Shown in pieces: positions 12,895-20,059 of a DNA stretch of 20,059 bases (its first letter is position 1; the number at the start of each line of letters is the position of its first letter). The translations under genes and the position numbers were made by a program. The notes under the pieces were generated by a model that was not told where the DNA came from, did not search any database, and saw nothing but the letters and a program-made list of their open reading frames with translations. The stretch comes from a virus, in IMG/VR virus record IMGVR_UViG_3300037264_007271, positions 1 through 20,059 of that record; one strand, 5' to 3'.

Positions 12895-15762
12895 TCAGAT
12901 GACCAGGATGGCGTAGGCGTCAGGCCCCGCCGTGGGCGCCACCAGCTCCATGAAGGTCTCCGTGGCGTTGGAGCCCCCCTGCGTGTGCCGGACCTCGATG
13001 GTGTCCGCCGCCACCACCCCGGGCAGGGTGCCGGTCACGTTGCCGGTCGCTATCACGGTCACGAAGCTGCCCGCGTTGATCCTGGCCTCGAGGATCCCGG
13101 AGGACAGTAGGTTGCTGCCGATGTTGAACGTGTACGTCCCGGTATCCGGCGCCGTGTAGACGGTGCTGATCTCGGAATCGTCCAGCGTCGTGAAGTTGAA
13201 GTGGCCCGCGATGGTGTTGAACTCGACGGTGAAGTCGTGGTCGAGGGTCTGCTGCGCCGCGAGGGAGAGATCCGTCTCGAAGTCGTGCCGCGCCCGGATC
13301 CGCACGCCCAGGTCCGTGGGTTGGACGCCGTTGGTGAACCGCAGGACCCTGCGACGCAGCACCTCGATGGGCGCGGCGCCGTCCTCCAGCGGAGTGGTGT
13401 AGAGGGTGGTCGGGGTGCCGCCCGGATCCTCGATGACGTCGATCTCGTACTCGGTGCCGTTGAACGCGGGGAAGTCCGGTTGGATGGATGCCGCGTCCAC
13501 GGTAAGCCCCTGCACCTCGTCGGCCGTCCTCCAGTCCCGACGGATGAACTCAACCTCGAGGTGGGGGTCGTCCAGGCCGGAGCCCAGGTCGTCCAGGTCC
13601 ACGGGGCCGGGCTCGTAGAGGACCGCGTTGATCTCCGGGAGGATCGGGGGGTAGGGACGCCGGTCCCGCCTGCCCATGGAGAAGCTGATGGTCGTCGCGC
13701 TGCCCGACGCCACCTGGTCGGTGAGGCTCCTGGGCAGCAGCCGCACGTCCACGTTGTTGTTGATGGGCAGGGAGGTGCCCGACATGCCGCCCCCGACGAA
13801 GATGAGGTAGACGGGGGTCCCCGCGACGTGGAGCTGGGGCGTCGTGTCCAGGAGACCCCGGTACACGTTGGCGAGCCTCAGGTCCCCGCCGACGGAGGTG
13901 CCGTCCTCGGCGGCGATGAACTCCCCGCCGACGTACATCAGCTGGGCGAGGCTCACCCCGATCTGGCTGGGGGAGACGGGGGTGAAGGCCGCCACCAGGG
14001 TCGCGACGGCATCCGGATCCGGGTCCACGTCCACGGTGGCCTGGGGGCTCGCCCCGTCCCGCTCCAGGTCGGCCTCCAGCTCCCCGATGAGCATGAAGGC
14101 CACCACCGTCCCGTCGTTCGCGAAGGCCCCGGAGGGGCTGCCGGAGGCATTCCGCTGGGTCAGGTCGAATAGCACCGCCCCGTCCCCCTGGTTGCGCCCT
14201 GCGGCCCAGACGCGGCTCCTGGTGCCCGGCTGGGCCGGATCCCGGAAGATGAAGGCGTAGGGGGCGGGGAAGGCCAGCTGCTGGGCGGAGGGGAAGGGTA
14301 CCAGGCTGTCCTGCGGGGGGTCCCAGCCCGTGGCCGGGGGGTTGGAGAAGGAGCCCGCGGCGAACTGGAAGATGTCCTGGACCAGATCCAGGGTGATCCG
14401 TCCATCCTGGAGCTCGCCCAGGTCGATCTTGGTGATGCGCATCGGCAGCTGGGTGAAGCCGAGCTGGGCGTCGGTCCAGGCCACCACGTCCCCGGGATCC
14501 AGGTCCCAGAAGGTTCGATCCACCACCAGCTTGGCCTTGGCCAGGGGGTAGGAGAGGCCGCGGAGGTCCCGCCAGGCGATGCTGTTGGCCAGGGCCGCGT
14601 CCTTGACGCCCGGATAGGTCTCCTGGGCGATGATGTTCTGGCCAGCCTGGATTCGGACGTTGGCCATGTCCTGGGCCTTCGCGGACGTGTCGAAGTAGCC
14701 CCGGGCGCGGTCGGTGAAGTCGACGTTGACGTGGTTGGTGGTGTCCTCCCAGGCTCCGCGGGCGAAGTCGGAGATCTCCAGGATGTTGCCCTCGTCCAGC
14801 TGGGGCACGTCGTCGATGTCGTAGCCGCCTCGGGCCAGGTTGATCTGCCACTTGCCCGAGGAGCGGGAGTAGATCACCAGGCCGTCCATCTGCTTCTCGA
14901 GGATCCGCAGGAGCTCCAGCGCCTCCATGCTGCGGTCCAGCACCATGCTGAAGCCGTTGCCCTCGGTGATCAGGGTGCTCGCCGCCGCGGTGAAGTTGGT
15001 GGTGTCGATGGTGGCCGCCGGGAGCCCGAGGCCCCACTCGGCGTTGGTCAGCAGCTCGTAGATGACGTTGGCGGGGTTGGCGTCGAAGGTGTTGATGGTG
15101 GGGGTGCCCAGGGCGAGGCCGTTCGGGATGCGCTGCACCTCGAAGGACCAGGGCTTGATGCTCGTGCTGTTGCCGATGTAGCCGCCCTCGAAGACGCCGT
15201 AGCAGGTCCCGACGTAGCCAGGTGTATCGCCCCCCTCCAGCTGGAACTCCGTCAGGTACGTGTTGGGCGCCTGCACCTCCGTCCCCAGCTTGAAGCTGAA
15301 GTCGCCCACGATGCCGCCGTTGCCCAGGTCATCCCCGCCGTAGAAGTTGGGCTGGTCAATCGACGTCGTGGCCTCGCCCAGGGTGCCGCTGAACAGCTCC
15401 TCGTCGCCGACCCAGATGCGCCTCAGCGAACCAACCGGGCCGCGGCAGAGGGCGAACTGGATGCCGACGAAGTATTTGAATCCCACGGCCTGACCGCCGC
15501 CAGCGAAGAGGCCGAAGAAGGCCAGGAGGCCGCCGCCGCTGGGGTCCTGGGTGATGGCGACCTGGGAGGTATCTCCGTACCAGACTACGTTGGGGCCGTC
15601 GATCTTGACCGTACCCCAGATGAGCGGGACGATGCGCCCCTCCGTCGCGGTGGGGAAGTTGAACGTCGGCTTGCCCGGCTGCTGCTCCTCGGGCTTGGGG
15701 CGCAGGAGCTGCGTGAGGACGAAGAACCCCACGAATAGAAGCAGCATCAGGAAGAAGGCCAT
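12895..15762 (-). CDS. Tail tip / host-specificity protein (gpJ-like, Phage-tail_3 region)
   Basis: This 955-aa protein starts at ATG 15762-15760, sharing one base with the previous TGA. It opens with a hydrophobic segment (AFFLMLLLFVGFFVLTQLL), then RIVPLIWGTVKIDGPNVVWYGD, the characteristic lead-in of gpJ-like and gene-transfer-agent tip proteins. Residues about 230-250 (NPANVIYELLTNAEWGLGLP) and about 420-470 (DLDPGDVVAWTD, then MRITKIDLGEL and DGRITLDLVQD) are typical of the Phage-tail_3 family. The last third is beta-rich, with Thr/Gly repeats, and probably makes host contact. It forms the tail tip or baseplate hub. The N-terminal hydrophobic stretch is common in this family and need not mean membrane anchoring of the virion protein. 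It follows the BR0599-type protein, as expected. Confidence 0.9.
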   Translation of the reverse strand: MAFFLMLLLFVGFFVLTQLLRPKPEEQQPGKPTFNFPTATEGRIVPLIWGTVKIDGPNVVWYGDTSQVAITQDPSGGGLLAFFGLFAGGGQAVGFKYFVGIQFALCRGPVGSLRRIWVGDEELFSGTLGEATTSIDQPNFYGGDDLGNGGIVGDFSFKLGTEVQAPNTYLTEFQLEGGDTPGYVGTCYGVFEGGYIGNSTSIKPWSFEVQRIPNGLALGTPTINTFDANPANVIYELLTNAEWGLGLPAATIDTTNFTAAASTLITEGNGFSMVLDRSMEALELLRILEKQMDGLVIYSRSSGKWQINLARGGYDIDDVPQLDEGNILEISDFARGAWEDTTNHVNVDFTDRARGYFDTSAKAQDMANVRIQAGQNIIAQETYPGVKDAALANSIAWRDLRGLSYPLAKAKLVVDRTFWDLDPGDVVAWTDAQLGFTQLPMRITKIDLGELQDGRITLDLVQDIFQFAAGSFSNPPATGWDPPQDSLVPFPSAQQLAFPAPYAFIFRDPAQPGTRSRVWAAGRNQGDGAVLFDLTQRNASGSPSGAFANDGTVVAFMLIGELEADLERDGASPQATVDVDPDPDAVATLVAAFTPVSPSQIGVSLAQLMYVGGEFIAAEDGTSVGGDLRLANVYRGLLDTTPQLHVAGTPVYLIFVGGGMSGTSLPINNNVDVRLLPRSLTDQVASGSATTISFSMGRRDRRPYPPILPEINAVLYEPGPVDLDDLGSGLDDPHLEVEFIRRDWRTADEVQGLTVDAASIQPDFPAFNGTEYEIDVIEDPGGTPTTLYTTPLEDGAAPIEVLRRRVLRFTNGVQPTDLGVRIRARHDFETDLSLAAQQTLDHDFTVEFNTIAGHFNFTTLDDSEISTVYTAPDTGTYTFNIGSNLLSSGILEARINAGSFVTVIATGNVTGTLPGVVAADTIEVRHTQGGSNATETFMELVAPTAGPDAYAILVI

Positions 15763-16577
15763 CAGTCGAGCCCCGTCGAGAAGATATTCTTCAGCGGCAC
15801 GAACGCGAAGCCCCCGTAATTCTGTACGTTGTCAAAGCTGCTCTTGCACGTCGCGATGTCGTGGGCGCAGCCCCGGAAGATGTCCACCTCACTCCCAATC
15901 GCCACCTCCGGTCCAAAGGGCAGCAGCAGCGTCAGGGCATCCCCGCTCTGGCTCAGGATCAGGCGGTAGTCGATGGACTGGAACCGCACGAAGCCGCTCG
16001 CAGCGGGGGTCGCCACGGAGGCTCCGACTCCAGGGATGGTGTAGACGTTCGCCACCACGGCGGACACGTTACCCGTGAACCGGAAGTCGTTCTCGACGAC
16101 CTTGCAGCCGGAGTCGTAGAGGACGTGGTTGCAGAGGTTGCTGTAGTGGAACCGAGGGATGGTGCGGCTGAGCCCGGAGGTGAGCGGCAGGACAGCCACC
16201 CGCGCCGAGCGCCCATCCAGGGAGAAACCCACCGAGCGGACCACCCCGGTGAAGATCGTGACGACCTCGGGGGTGACGCCGTCGAAGCGGTGGAACCTCT
16301 TTATGGTCAGGACCGCCTGGGCGCCGGGGACGATGTCGATGTACAACCTGGCGAAGGCGTTGTTGCTGGGCAGCTCGATCGAGATGATCTCGGTCCGGAC
16401 CTCCGGCCCCACGTTGATGGAGCTCCTGGAGATCGAGACGGGATCGTAGGTCACGGCCCCCACGACGACCTCCTCCTCCCCGGAGGTGAAGGCGTAGGTG
16501 CTCCCCTGGAGGGCGAACTCGAAGAGCTCAACCGGGGAGCCGCCCTCGGTGCTGATCTCGTTGGCGCTGAACGTCAC
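15762..16577 (-). CDS. Tail assembly protein, DUF2163/BR0599 family (gpL-like)
   Basis: The start is GTG 16577-16575, overlapping the previous TGA (GTGA), for 271 aa. The N-terminal domain (VELFEFALQGSTYAFTSGEE, about 16-35, and IFTGVVRSVGF, about 108-118) is the DUF2163-like part. The C-terminal part has HYSNLCNHVLYDSGCKV (C149, C158) and RGCAHDIATCKSSF (C237, C244), ending NYGGFAFVP, the BR0599 signature. The four cysteines are placed like those that hold an iron-sulfur cluster in lambda tail-tip protein gpL; a cluster here is an inference. The protein bridges the tail tube end and the gpJ-like tip. Gene order (578-aa tail protein, this, then tip) is the standard one. Confidence 0.9.
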   Translation of the reverse strand: MTFSANEISTEGGSPVELFEFALQGSTYAFTSGEEEVVVGAVTYDPVSISRSSINVGPEVRTEIISIELPSNNAFARLYIDIVPGAQAVLTIKRFHRFDGVTPEVVTIFTGVVRSVGFSLDGRSARVAVLPLTSGLSRTIPRFHYSNLCNHVLYDSGCKVVENDFRFTGNVSAVVANVYTIPGVGASVATPAASGFVRFQSIDYRLILSQSGDALTLLLPFGPEVAIGSEVDIFRGCAHDIATCKSSFDNVQNYGGFAFVPLKNIFSTGLD

Positions 16578-18310
16578 TCAAGCACCGTGCGAACGGGGAA
16601 GGAGATCTCCGCCTCGCCCAGCGCCGAGCGGTGGAGCAGCTCGATGGAGTCGCTGTCGATCCGAACCTTCTCGAGGAAGTAGGCCCGGGCGAGGTTGTTC
16701 GCGGTGACGTCGGTACCCCAGGTGGCGTTCACGGTGAGTCGCTCCACATCTGCCGAGATCTCCGCTGAGTCCAGGATCGTCCGGTCGATGATGGTCCCAT
16801 CCACCAGCTCGACCCGCAGATACTGCTTGGGGCTCCGCTGGCGGACGTACCGAGTATATCCCACGTTGACGATGTCGGCAACAGCGGTCGCGGAAAGCCA
16901 CGAAGATTCGAGAGTTACGTCCCGATAGAAGTTGGGGAGGTAGAAGGACACCTGGCGACCGCGGAGGAAGTGCAGCAGCTGCCGAACCTCCCACAGGGCC
17001 TGGCGGTCCTGGACGGAGAACGACTTCTGGCTGATGCGCCGATCCCGATCCCATGGACTGCCCTGGATGATCACCCCGGTCGCGCCGTCCACCCGGATGA
17101 TCCGCCGCCGAAGGGTCTCGGGGAGCTGACCCTGCCTCTGCAGGACGTTCTCGTCGTCCAGCAGGATCTTCCCCTGGAAGGTGGGCCAGGCGGAGTCGTC
17201 CGCGAGATCCGAGTCGTTGTCGAAGATCCGCGTGGTGACCGAGAACTCGGCCAGATTCACTGGATGGCGGCTGCCGTCCACGTCGGCATCCAGGTAGGCC
17301 AGGCGCATCGGCATGACCTCCACCCCGGCATCGTAGTCGTTGACCAGCGGATTGGTGAAGGTGATGGTGGTCGCGGTGAGGCTGGCGATCGGGAGCGACT
17401 CGAAGTGGGTCTCGTCCTGGAAGATGACGGCGCTGCCCCCAACCCGGTAGTCGGCGTAGGCCGTGCTCTCCACGGTGATCGTGACGTCGTCCACCGACGC
17501 GGGGAGGGTGAGCACCGTAGGCTCGTGCCACGCCGGCAGGCCCAGGAGCTCATCGTGGAGATCGAAGAGGATGTACTCGAGCCTCTGCCGCTCCGCGCCG
17601 TCCTCTCGGAGGATCTTCAGGTCGAACACCTGGCGGGGGTTCTTCCTCAGCGCGACGCGCTGCTCCGTCCCGTCCACGTGCTCCAGGATGTCCGTCAGGA
17701 ACTCCAGCCGCTCGGCCATGGGCCGCTCGGGGCGGTAGGCGAAGACCAGCAGCCGTCGCCCGGTCAGCGGAACCGAGAGGATCAGGACCCCGATCGGGAA
17801 GTTGAACTGGAAGTCGAGGGTTCCGTCTATGACGGGTGGGCCTGAGGGGGAGACCTCCAGGGTGAAGCTGTCGCCGTGCTGCCCGGGGATGGCGAGGGGC
17901 AGCGCGGGCAGGTCGATGATGGACACCCCATCGTCCGTGTTGTTCGTGAACGCCGTCCAGCTGTGGGTGCCGGGGATGGCGCGGTCGGAGTTGTACACCT
18001 CCATAGCCACCTGGGTCGCCGAGAGCACCAGCCCGACGTCGATCTCCCTGGGCAGGACGTAGAACTTCTCGAACCAATCCTCGGCGATCGCCAGGACGCG
18101 CGTCCCCTCCCAGCTGGCGACGGTCATGATCGGCGCGAAGTCCTCGAAGTCGCCGAAGAAGCCCGGGGGCTGCAGCGCGTTCAGGTTCGTGAACCGCGGG
18201 GCGCCGATCCAGTTGCCATCGGTGGACAGCTCCTGGAAGACAGTGAAGCGAGCCCCGTCCTGGGTCTGGTCCCCGAGAGCCGTGATCGGGCCTCCGGCGA
18301 AGTTGGCCAC
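16574..18310 (-). CDS. Tail structural protein upstream of the gpL-like gene
   Basis: The start is GTG 18310-18308 (MANFAGGPITALGDQTQD), 3 bases after the previous TGA, giving 578 aa. The protein is beta-rich with no signal or membrane segment. An internal repeat-like stretch (TVLTLPASVDDVTITVESTA, then ASLTATTITFTNPL) looks like an Ig/jelly-roll-type module at about 265-325. The C-terminal part contains LLHFLRGRQVSFYLPNFYRD, a segment I associate with tail proteins that precede DUF2163 genes. The position fits a distal-tail or baseplate component. I cannot assign a named family with confidence. Confidence 0.8.
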   Translation of the reverse strand: MANFAGGPITALGDQTQDGARFTVFQELSTDGNWIGAPRFTNLNALQPPGFFGDFEDFAPIMTVASWEGTRVLAIAEDWFEKFYVLPREIDVGLVLSATQVAMEVYNSDRAIPGTHSWTAFTNNTDDGVSIIDLPALPLAIPGQHGDSFTLEVSPSGPPVIDGTLDFQFNFPIGVLILSVPLTGRRLLVFAYRPERPMAERLEFLTDILEHVDGTEQRVALRKNPRQVFDLKILREDGAERQRLEYILFDLHDELLGLPAWHEPTVLTLPASVDDVTITVESTAYADYRVGGSAVIFQDETHFESLPIASLTATTITFTNPLVNDYDAGVEVMPMRLAYLDADVDGSRHPVNLAEFSVTTRIFDNDSDLADDSAWPTFQGKILLDDENVLQRQGQLPETLRRRIIRVDGATGVIIQGSPWDRDRRISQKSFSVQDRQALWEVRQLLHFLRGRQVSFYLPNFYRDVTLESSWLSATAVADIVNVGYTRYVRQRSPKQYLRVELVDGTIIDRTILDSAEISADVERLTVNATWGTDVTANNLARAYFLEKVRIDSDSIELLHRSALGEAEISFPVRTVLE

Positions 18311-18313
18311 AGC

Positions 18314-19309
18314 TCAGGTCTCCAGGTACGCGATGCCCATGGAGCGACTCTCCTGGGCGTCATCTTGGAGGTTGCGCTTCCGCACGGCGGGGAATATCCA
18401 CCACGTGTCCGCCCCCACCACCAGGCTCGTGGCGGGCTCCAGGTGCTGGATCTGCAGCTGCCGGATGTTGGGCATGTAGCCCAGGAGCGTGTACTGGTCG
18501 GGGTTCGTGGAGTCGTTGACGTGGCAGATGGGGATCGGGATCAGGGGGATGAAGCCGTTGTTGAGATTCGCGGAGAGGTACGCGAACTGGTTCAGGAGGA
18601 GGCCGCCGCGGAATCCCCCCACTGCCCGGGTCCGCTGGTTGCCGCCGCCATCGGTCGTCATCCAGGTCGTGTTGATGCCTCCCCCGACGTTCGCCCAGTC
18701 GCTGGCGCCCTGACCGGGGAGTCCCTCCACGTGGATCGTGGCGGGCTCCCGCTCGTCATCTCCAGTCTCCGAGGTGTGCAGGGCGTCGAGCAGCAGGGAG
18801 TGCTCGCCGGAGGTGGGGTTGTCATCCTGCACGCCCGAGAGGTCCCAGACGTGGCCAGCGACGTACTCCCCGCCGGTCCAGTCGCCGATCTTGTTGATCT
18901 CGCCGAAGCTGAAGTGGCGGTAGATGTCCGTGGAGACCAGGAGCACGACGTGGATGTACACGTCGTCGGCGAAGAACCAGTAGGTGTATGGTCCGTTCCC
19001 CACGCCCGAGACGCGGCGCTCCGTGGAGAGCACCGTCGTCCCGACTCCATTCCCGGAGTCGTTGGTGTGGGCGTCGATCGCGATCCCAGTTCCGGAGAAG
19101 GCCAGGGACTGCGTCAGCGCGATGTTGTTCGGGCCGCCGCCCTCGGTGCCGTCCCAGGAGAAGTGGACGAAGACGCTGTTGCGGTGCAGGGAGCCGCGGT
19201 CGTTGGTGTTGTCCTGCTCATCCACCGTCCAGCCGTTCGCCGCGGCGAACGTGAAGAGATCGGAGATGAGGTCCTCCTGGTCCGAGGATGTTCCTGTCTG
19301 GAAGGGCAT
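18314..19309 (-). CDS. Phage virion structural protein, paralogous to the upstream gene
   Basis: This 331-aa protein starts at ATG 19309-19307, directly abutting the preceding TGA. It opens MPFQTGTSSDQEDLISDLFT followed by FAAANGWTVDEQDN, a layout shared by several phage structural proteins that begin with a helix and a W-T-V strand. The central segment YTYWFFADDVYIHVVLLVST, IYRHFSFGEINKIGDWTGGE corresponds to YWFNVTPRRIIGVATES and SFYLGWVNPF in the neighbouring gene. That suggests a duplicated fold. The rest is beta-rich and Gly/Asn/Thr-rich, typical of exposed virion parts. It is probably a tail-tip or fibre-associated component; no enzymatic motif is visible. Confidence 0.78.
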   Translation of the reverse strand: MPFQTGTSSDQEDLISDLFTFAAANGWTVDEQDNTNDRGSLHRNSVFVHFSWDGTEGGGPNNIALTQSLAFSGTGIAIDAHTNDSGNGVGTTVLSTERRVSGVGNGPYTYWFFADDVYIHVVLLVSTDIYRHFSFGEINKIGDWTGGEYVAGHVWDLSGVQDDNPTSGEHSLLLDALHTSETGDDEREPATIHVEGLPGQGASDWANVGGGINTTWMTTDGGGNQRTRAVGGFRGGLLLNQFAYLSANLNNGFIPLIPIPICHVNDSTNPDQYTLLGYMPNIRQLQIQHLEPATSLVVGADTWWIFPAVRKRNLQDDAQESRSMGIAYLET

Positions 19310-20059
19310 TCAATCCTCCGAGGTTCTCATGGCCCAGCGGGTCCACGTCTCGCTGCGGTTGCCCATGCCGAACACTGTGAAGTTCCCGTCGACGACGTCC
19401 TGCGGGGCGATCCCCCCGACGGACGCGGGGAGCCAGAACACGTCCTCCATCTCGCCCAGGATCCCGATGAAGCCGCTGTGGGAGTGGATCGTGCAGGGGA
19501 ACAGGGGGTACAGATCGCCGCCGCTGTCCTCTGTTGGGGCCATGCCGCGATTCGGCGCCCCGGGCAGACCCGTCTGGGGCACCAGGGCGCTCGCCGTCTC
19601 CACCCCGCCGTACCACGCCTTCTGGTCGGTGCCGGTCAGGGCCGGGGGCGTGGCGGAGGGGAAGATCTGCCCCTCGGTGGTGCTCGCGGCTCGGCTGGTG
19701 CCGCCGGTGGTGATGCTGTTGCGGACTCGGTACCACGTCCCATCGGGCGCGCGGAACATGGCCGGTCCAGCAGTCCCGGAGGACGTGGCCACCGGGTCGG
19801 GGATCCCCGAGAAGTTGATCAGGGATGAGCTCATGTTGACGGCGGAGGATTCGCTGGAGCCGCAGATGAAGATCGGGTAGGGCAGCTCCACGGCCGTGGC
19901 GAAGGGGTTCACCCAACCCAGGTAGAAGCTGGCGTAGGCAGCGGACTCAGTTGCCACGCCGATGATGCGTCGCGGCGTGACGTTGAACCAGTAGGCGGTG
20001 ATGCCGGTGTTGTTCAGCGGGACGTAGGTGCTGCCCAAGGACTCGGGGAATCCTGGGCT
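19310..20059 (-). CDS. Partial phage virion structural protein (N-terminus beyond right edge)
   Basis: The frame is open to the right edge of the window. A TTG at 20038-20036 could be read as a start, but it has no good ribosome-binding site, and the codons upstream (SPGFPES) continue without a stop. A full-length relative, like the next gene, would need an N-terminal helix and W-T-V strand that are missing here. I therefore treat it as 5'-truncated by the window, with 249 residues visible. It contains TGITAYWFNVTPRRIIGVAT and a SFYLGWVNPFATAVELPYPI segment, then a Ser/Thr/Gly-rich region and an aromatic C-terminus. A virion surface or tail-tip role is likely from position and composition. 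Confidence 0.75.
   Translation of the reverse strand, partial: SPGFPESLGSTYVPLNNTGITAYWFNVTPRRIIGVATESAAYASFYLGWVNPFATAVELPYPIFICGSSESSAVNMSSSLINFSGIPDPVATSSGTAGPAMFRAPDGTWYRVRNSITTGGTSRAASTTEGQIFPSATPPALTGTDQKAWYGGVETASALVPQTGLPGAPNRGMAPTEDSGGDLYPLFPCTIHSHSGFIGILGEMEDVFWLPASVGGIAPQDVVDGNFTVFGMGNRSETWTRWAMRTSED

Noticed and set aside
17876-19828. Long plus-strand open frame (650 codons) opposite the tail genes
   Set aside because: It is antisense to three well-packed minus-strand genes; it is Val/Gly/Asp/Arg-rich with no domain pattern, as expected for the shadow of GC-rich codon use.
1-20059. tRNA genes, CRISPR arrays, insertion sequences, attachment sites
   Set aside because: I saw no cloverleaf-like gene, no regularly spaced direct repeats, no transposase or integrase, and no duplicated att-like core. 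Reading by eye could miss diverged cases.

Overview
The window reads as part of the genome of a tailed, siphovirus-like phage with high G+C. Every gene I can support lies on the minus strand, so transcription runs from base 20059 towards base 1. Genes are packed head to tail, often sharing 1 to 8 bases, and there is almost no intergenic DNA. I see no integrase, terminase, capsid gene, tRNA or CRISPR. The host is uncertain. One clue is a phage-encoded secreted protein (3518-4399) ending in a dockerin-like EF-hand repeat of the kind abundant in Planctomycetota (Phycisphaerae-type) proteins.

Region 1 (20059 to 12895) is the distal tail module. It holds two related structural proteins (19310-20059, partial at the window edge, and 18314-19309), a 578-aa tail protein, a DUF2163/BR0599-type tail-tip protein with four cysteines (lambda gpL-like logic), and a 955-aa gpJ/Phage-tail_3-type tip protein. 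A small membrane protein (12613-12849) follows.

Region 2 (12602 to 5829) is a replication/recombination module. In transcription order it holds an HTH plus metallophosphoesterase protein, a small basic protein, a HExxH metallopeptidase-like protein, an SNF2-type helicase, a coiled-coil protein, a putative ssDNA-binding protein with an SSB-like C-terminal tip, a RecD/Dda-type SF1 helicase and a lipoprotein. A strong terminator-like hairpin (7472-7503) sits just before the SF1 helicase.

Region 3 (5737 to 1) is the most interesting part: what looks like a thymidine DNA hypermodification operon. It encodes an amino acid:DNA transferase (aGPT-PPlase family), the dockerin-like secreted protein, a 64-aa unknown, a DAO-family flavoprotein, an amidoligase, a low-molecular-weight tyrosine phosphatase, a P-loop kinase with a CGGC motif, a 58-aa unknown, and the first 35 residues of a protein resembling the helical domain of 5-hmdU DNA kinase/aGPT enzymes. 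In known pathways 5-hydroxymethyl-dU in DNA is phosphorylated, the phosphate is displaced by an amino acid, and the adduct is tailored (for example by flavin-dependent lyases). An amidoligase as an extra tailoring enzyme would imply a modified base with an added amide or isopeptide bond. I infer this; it is not proven. The genes that make hmdU are not in the window.
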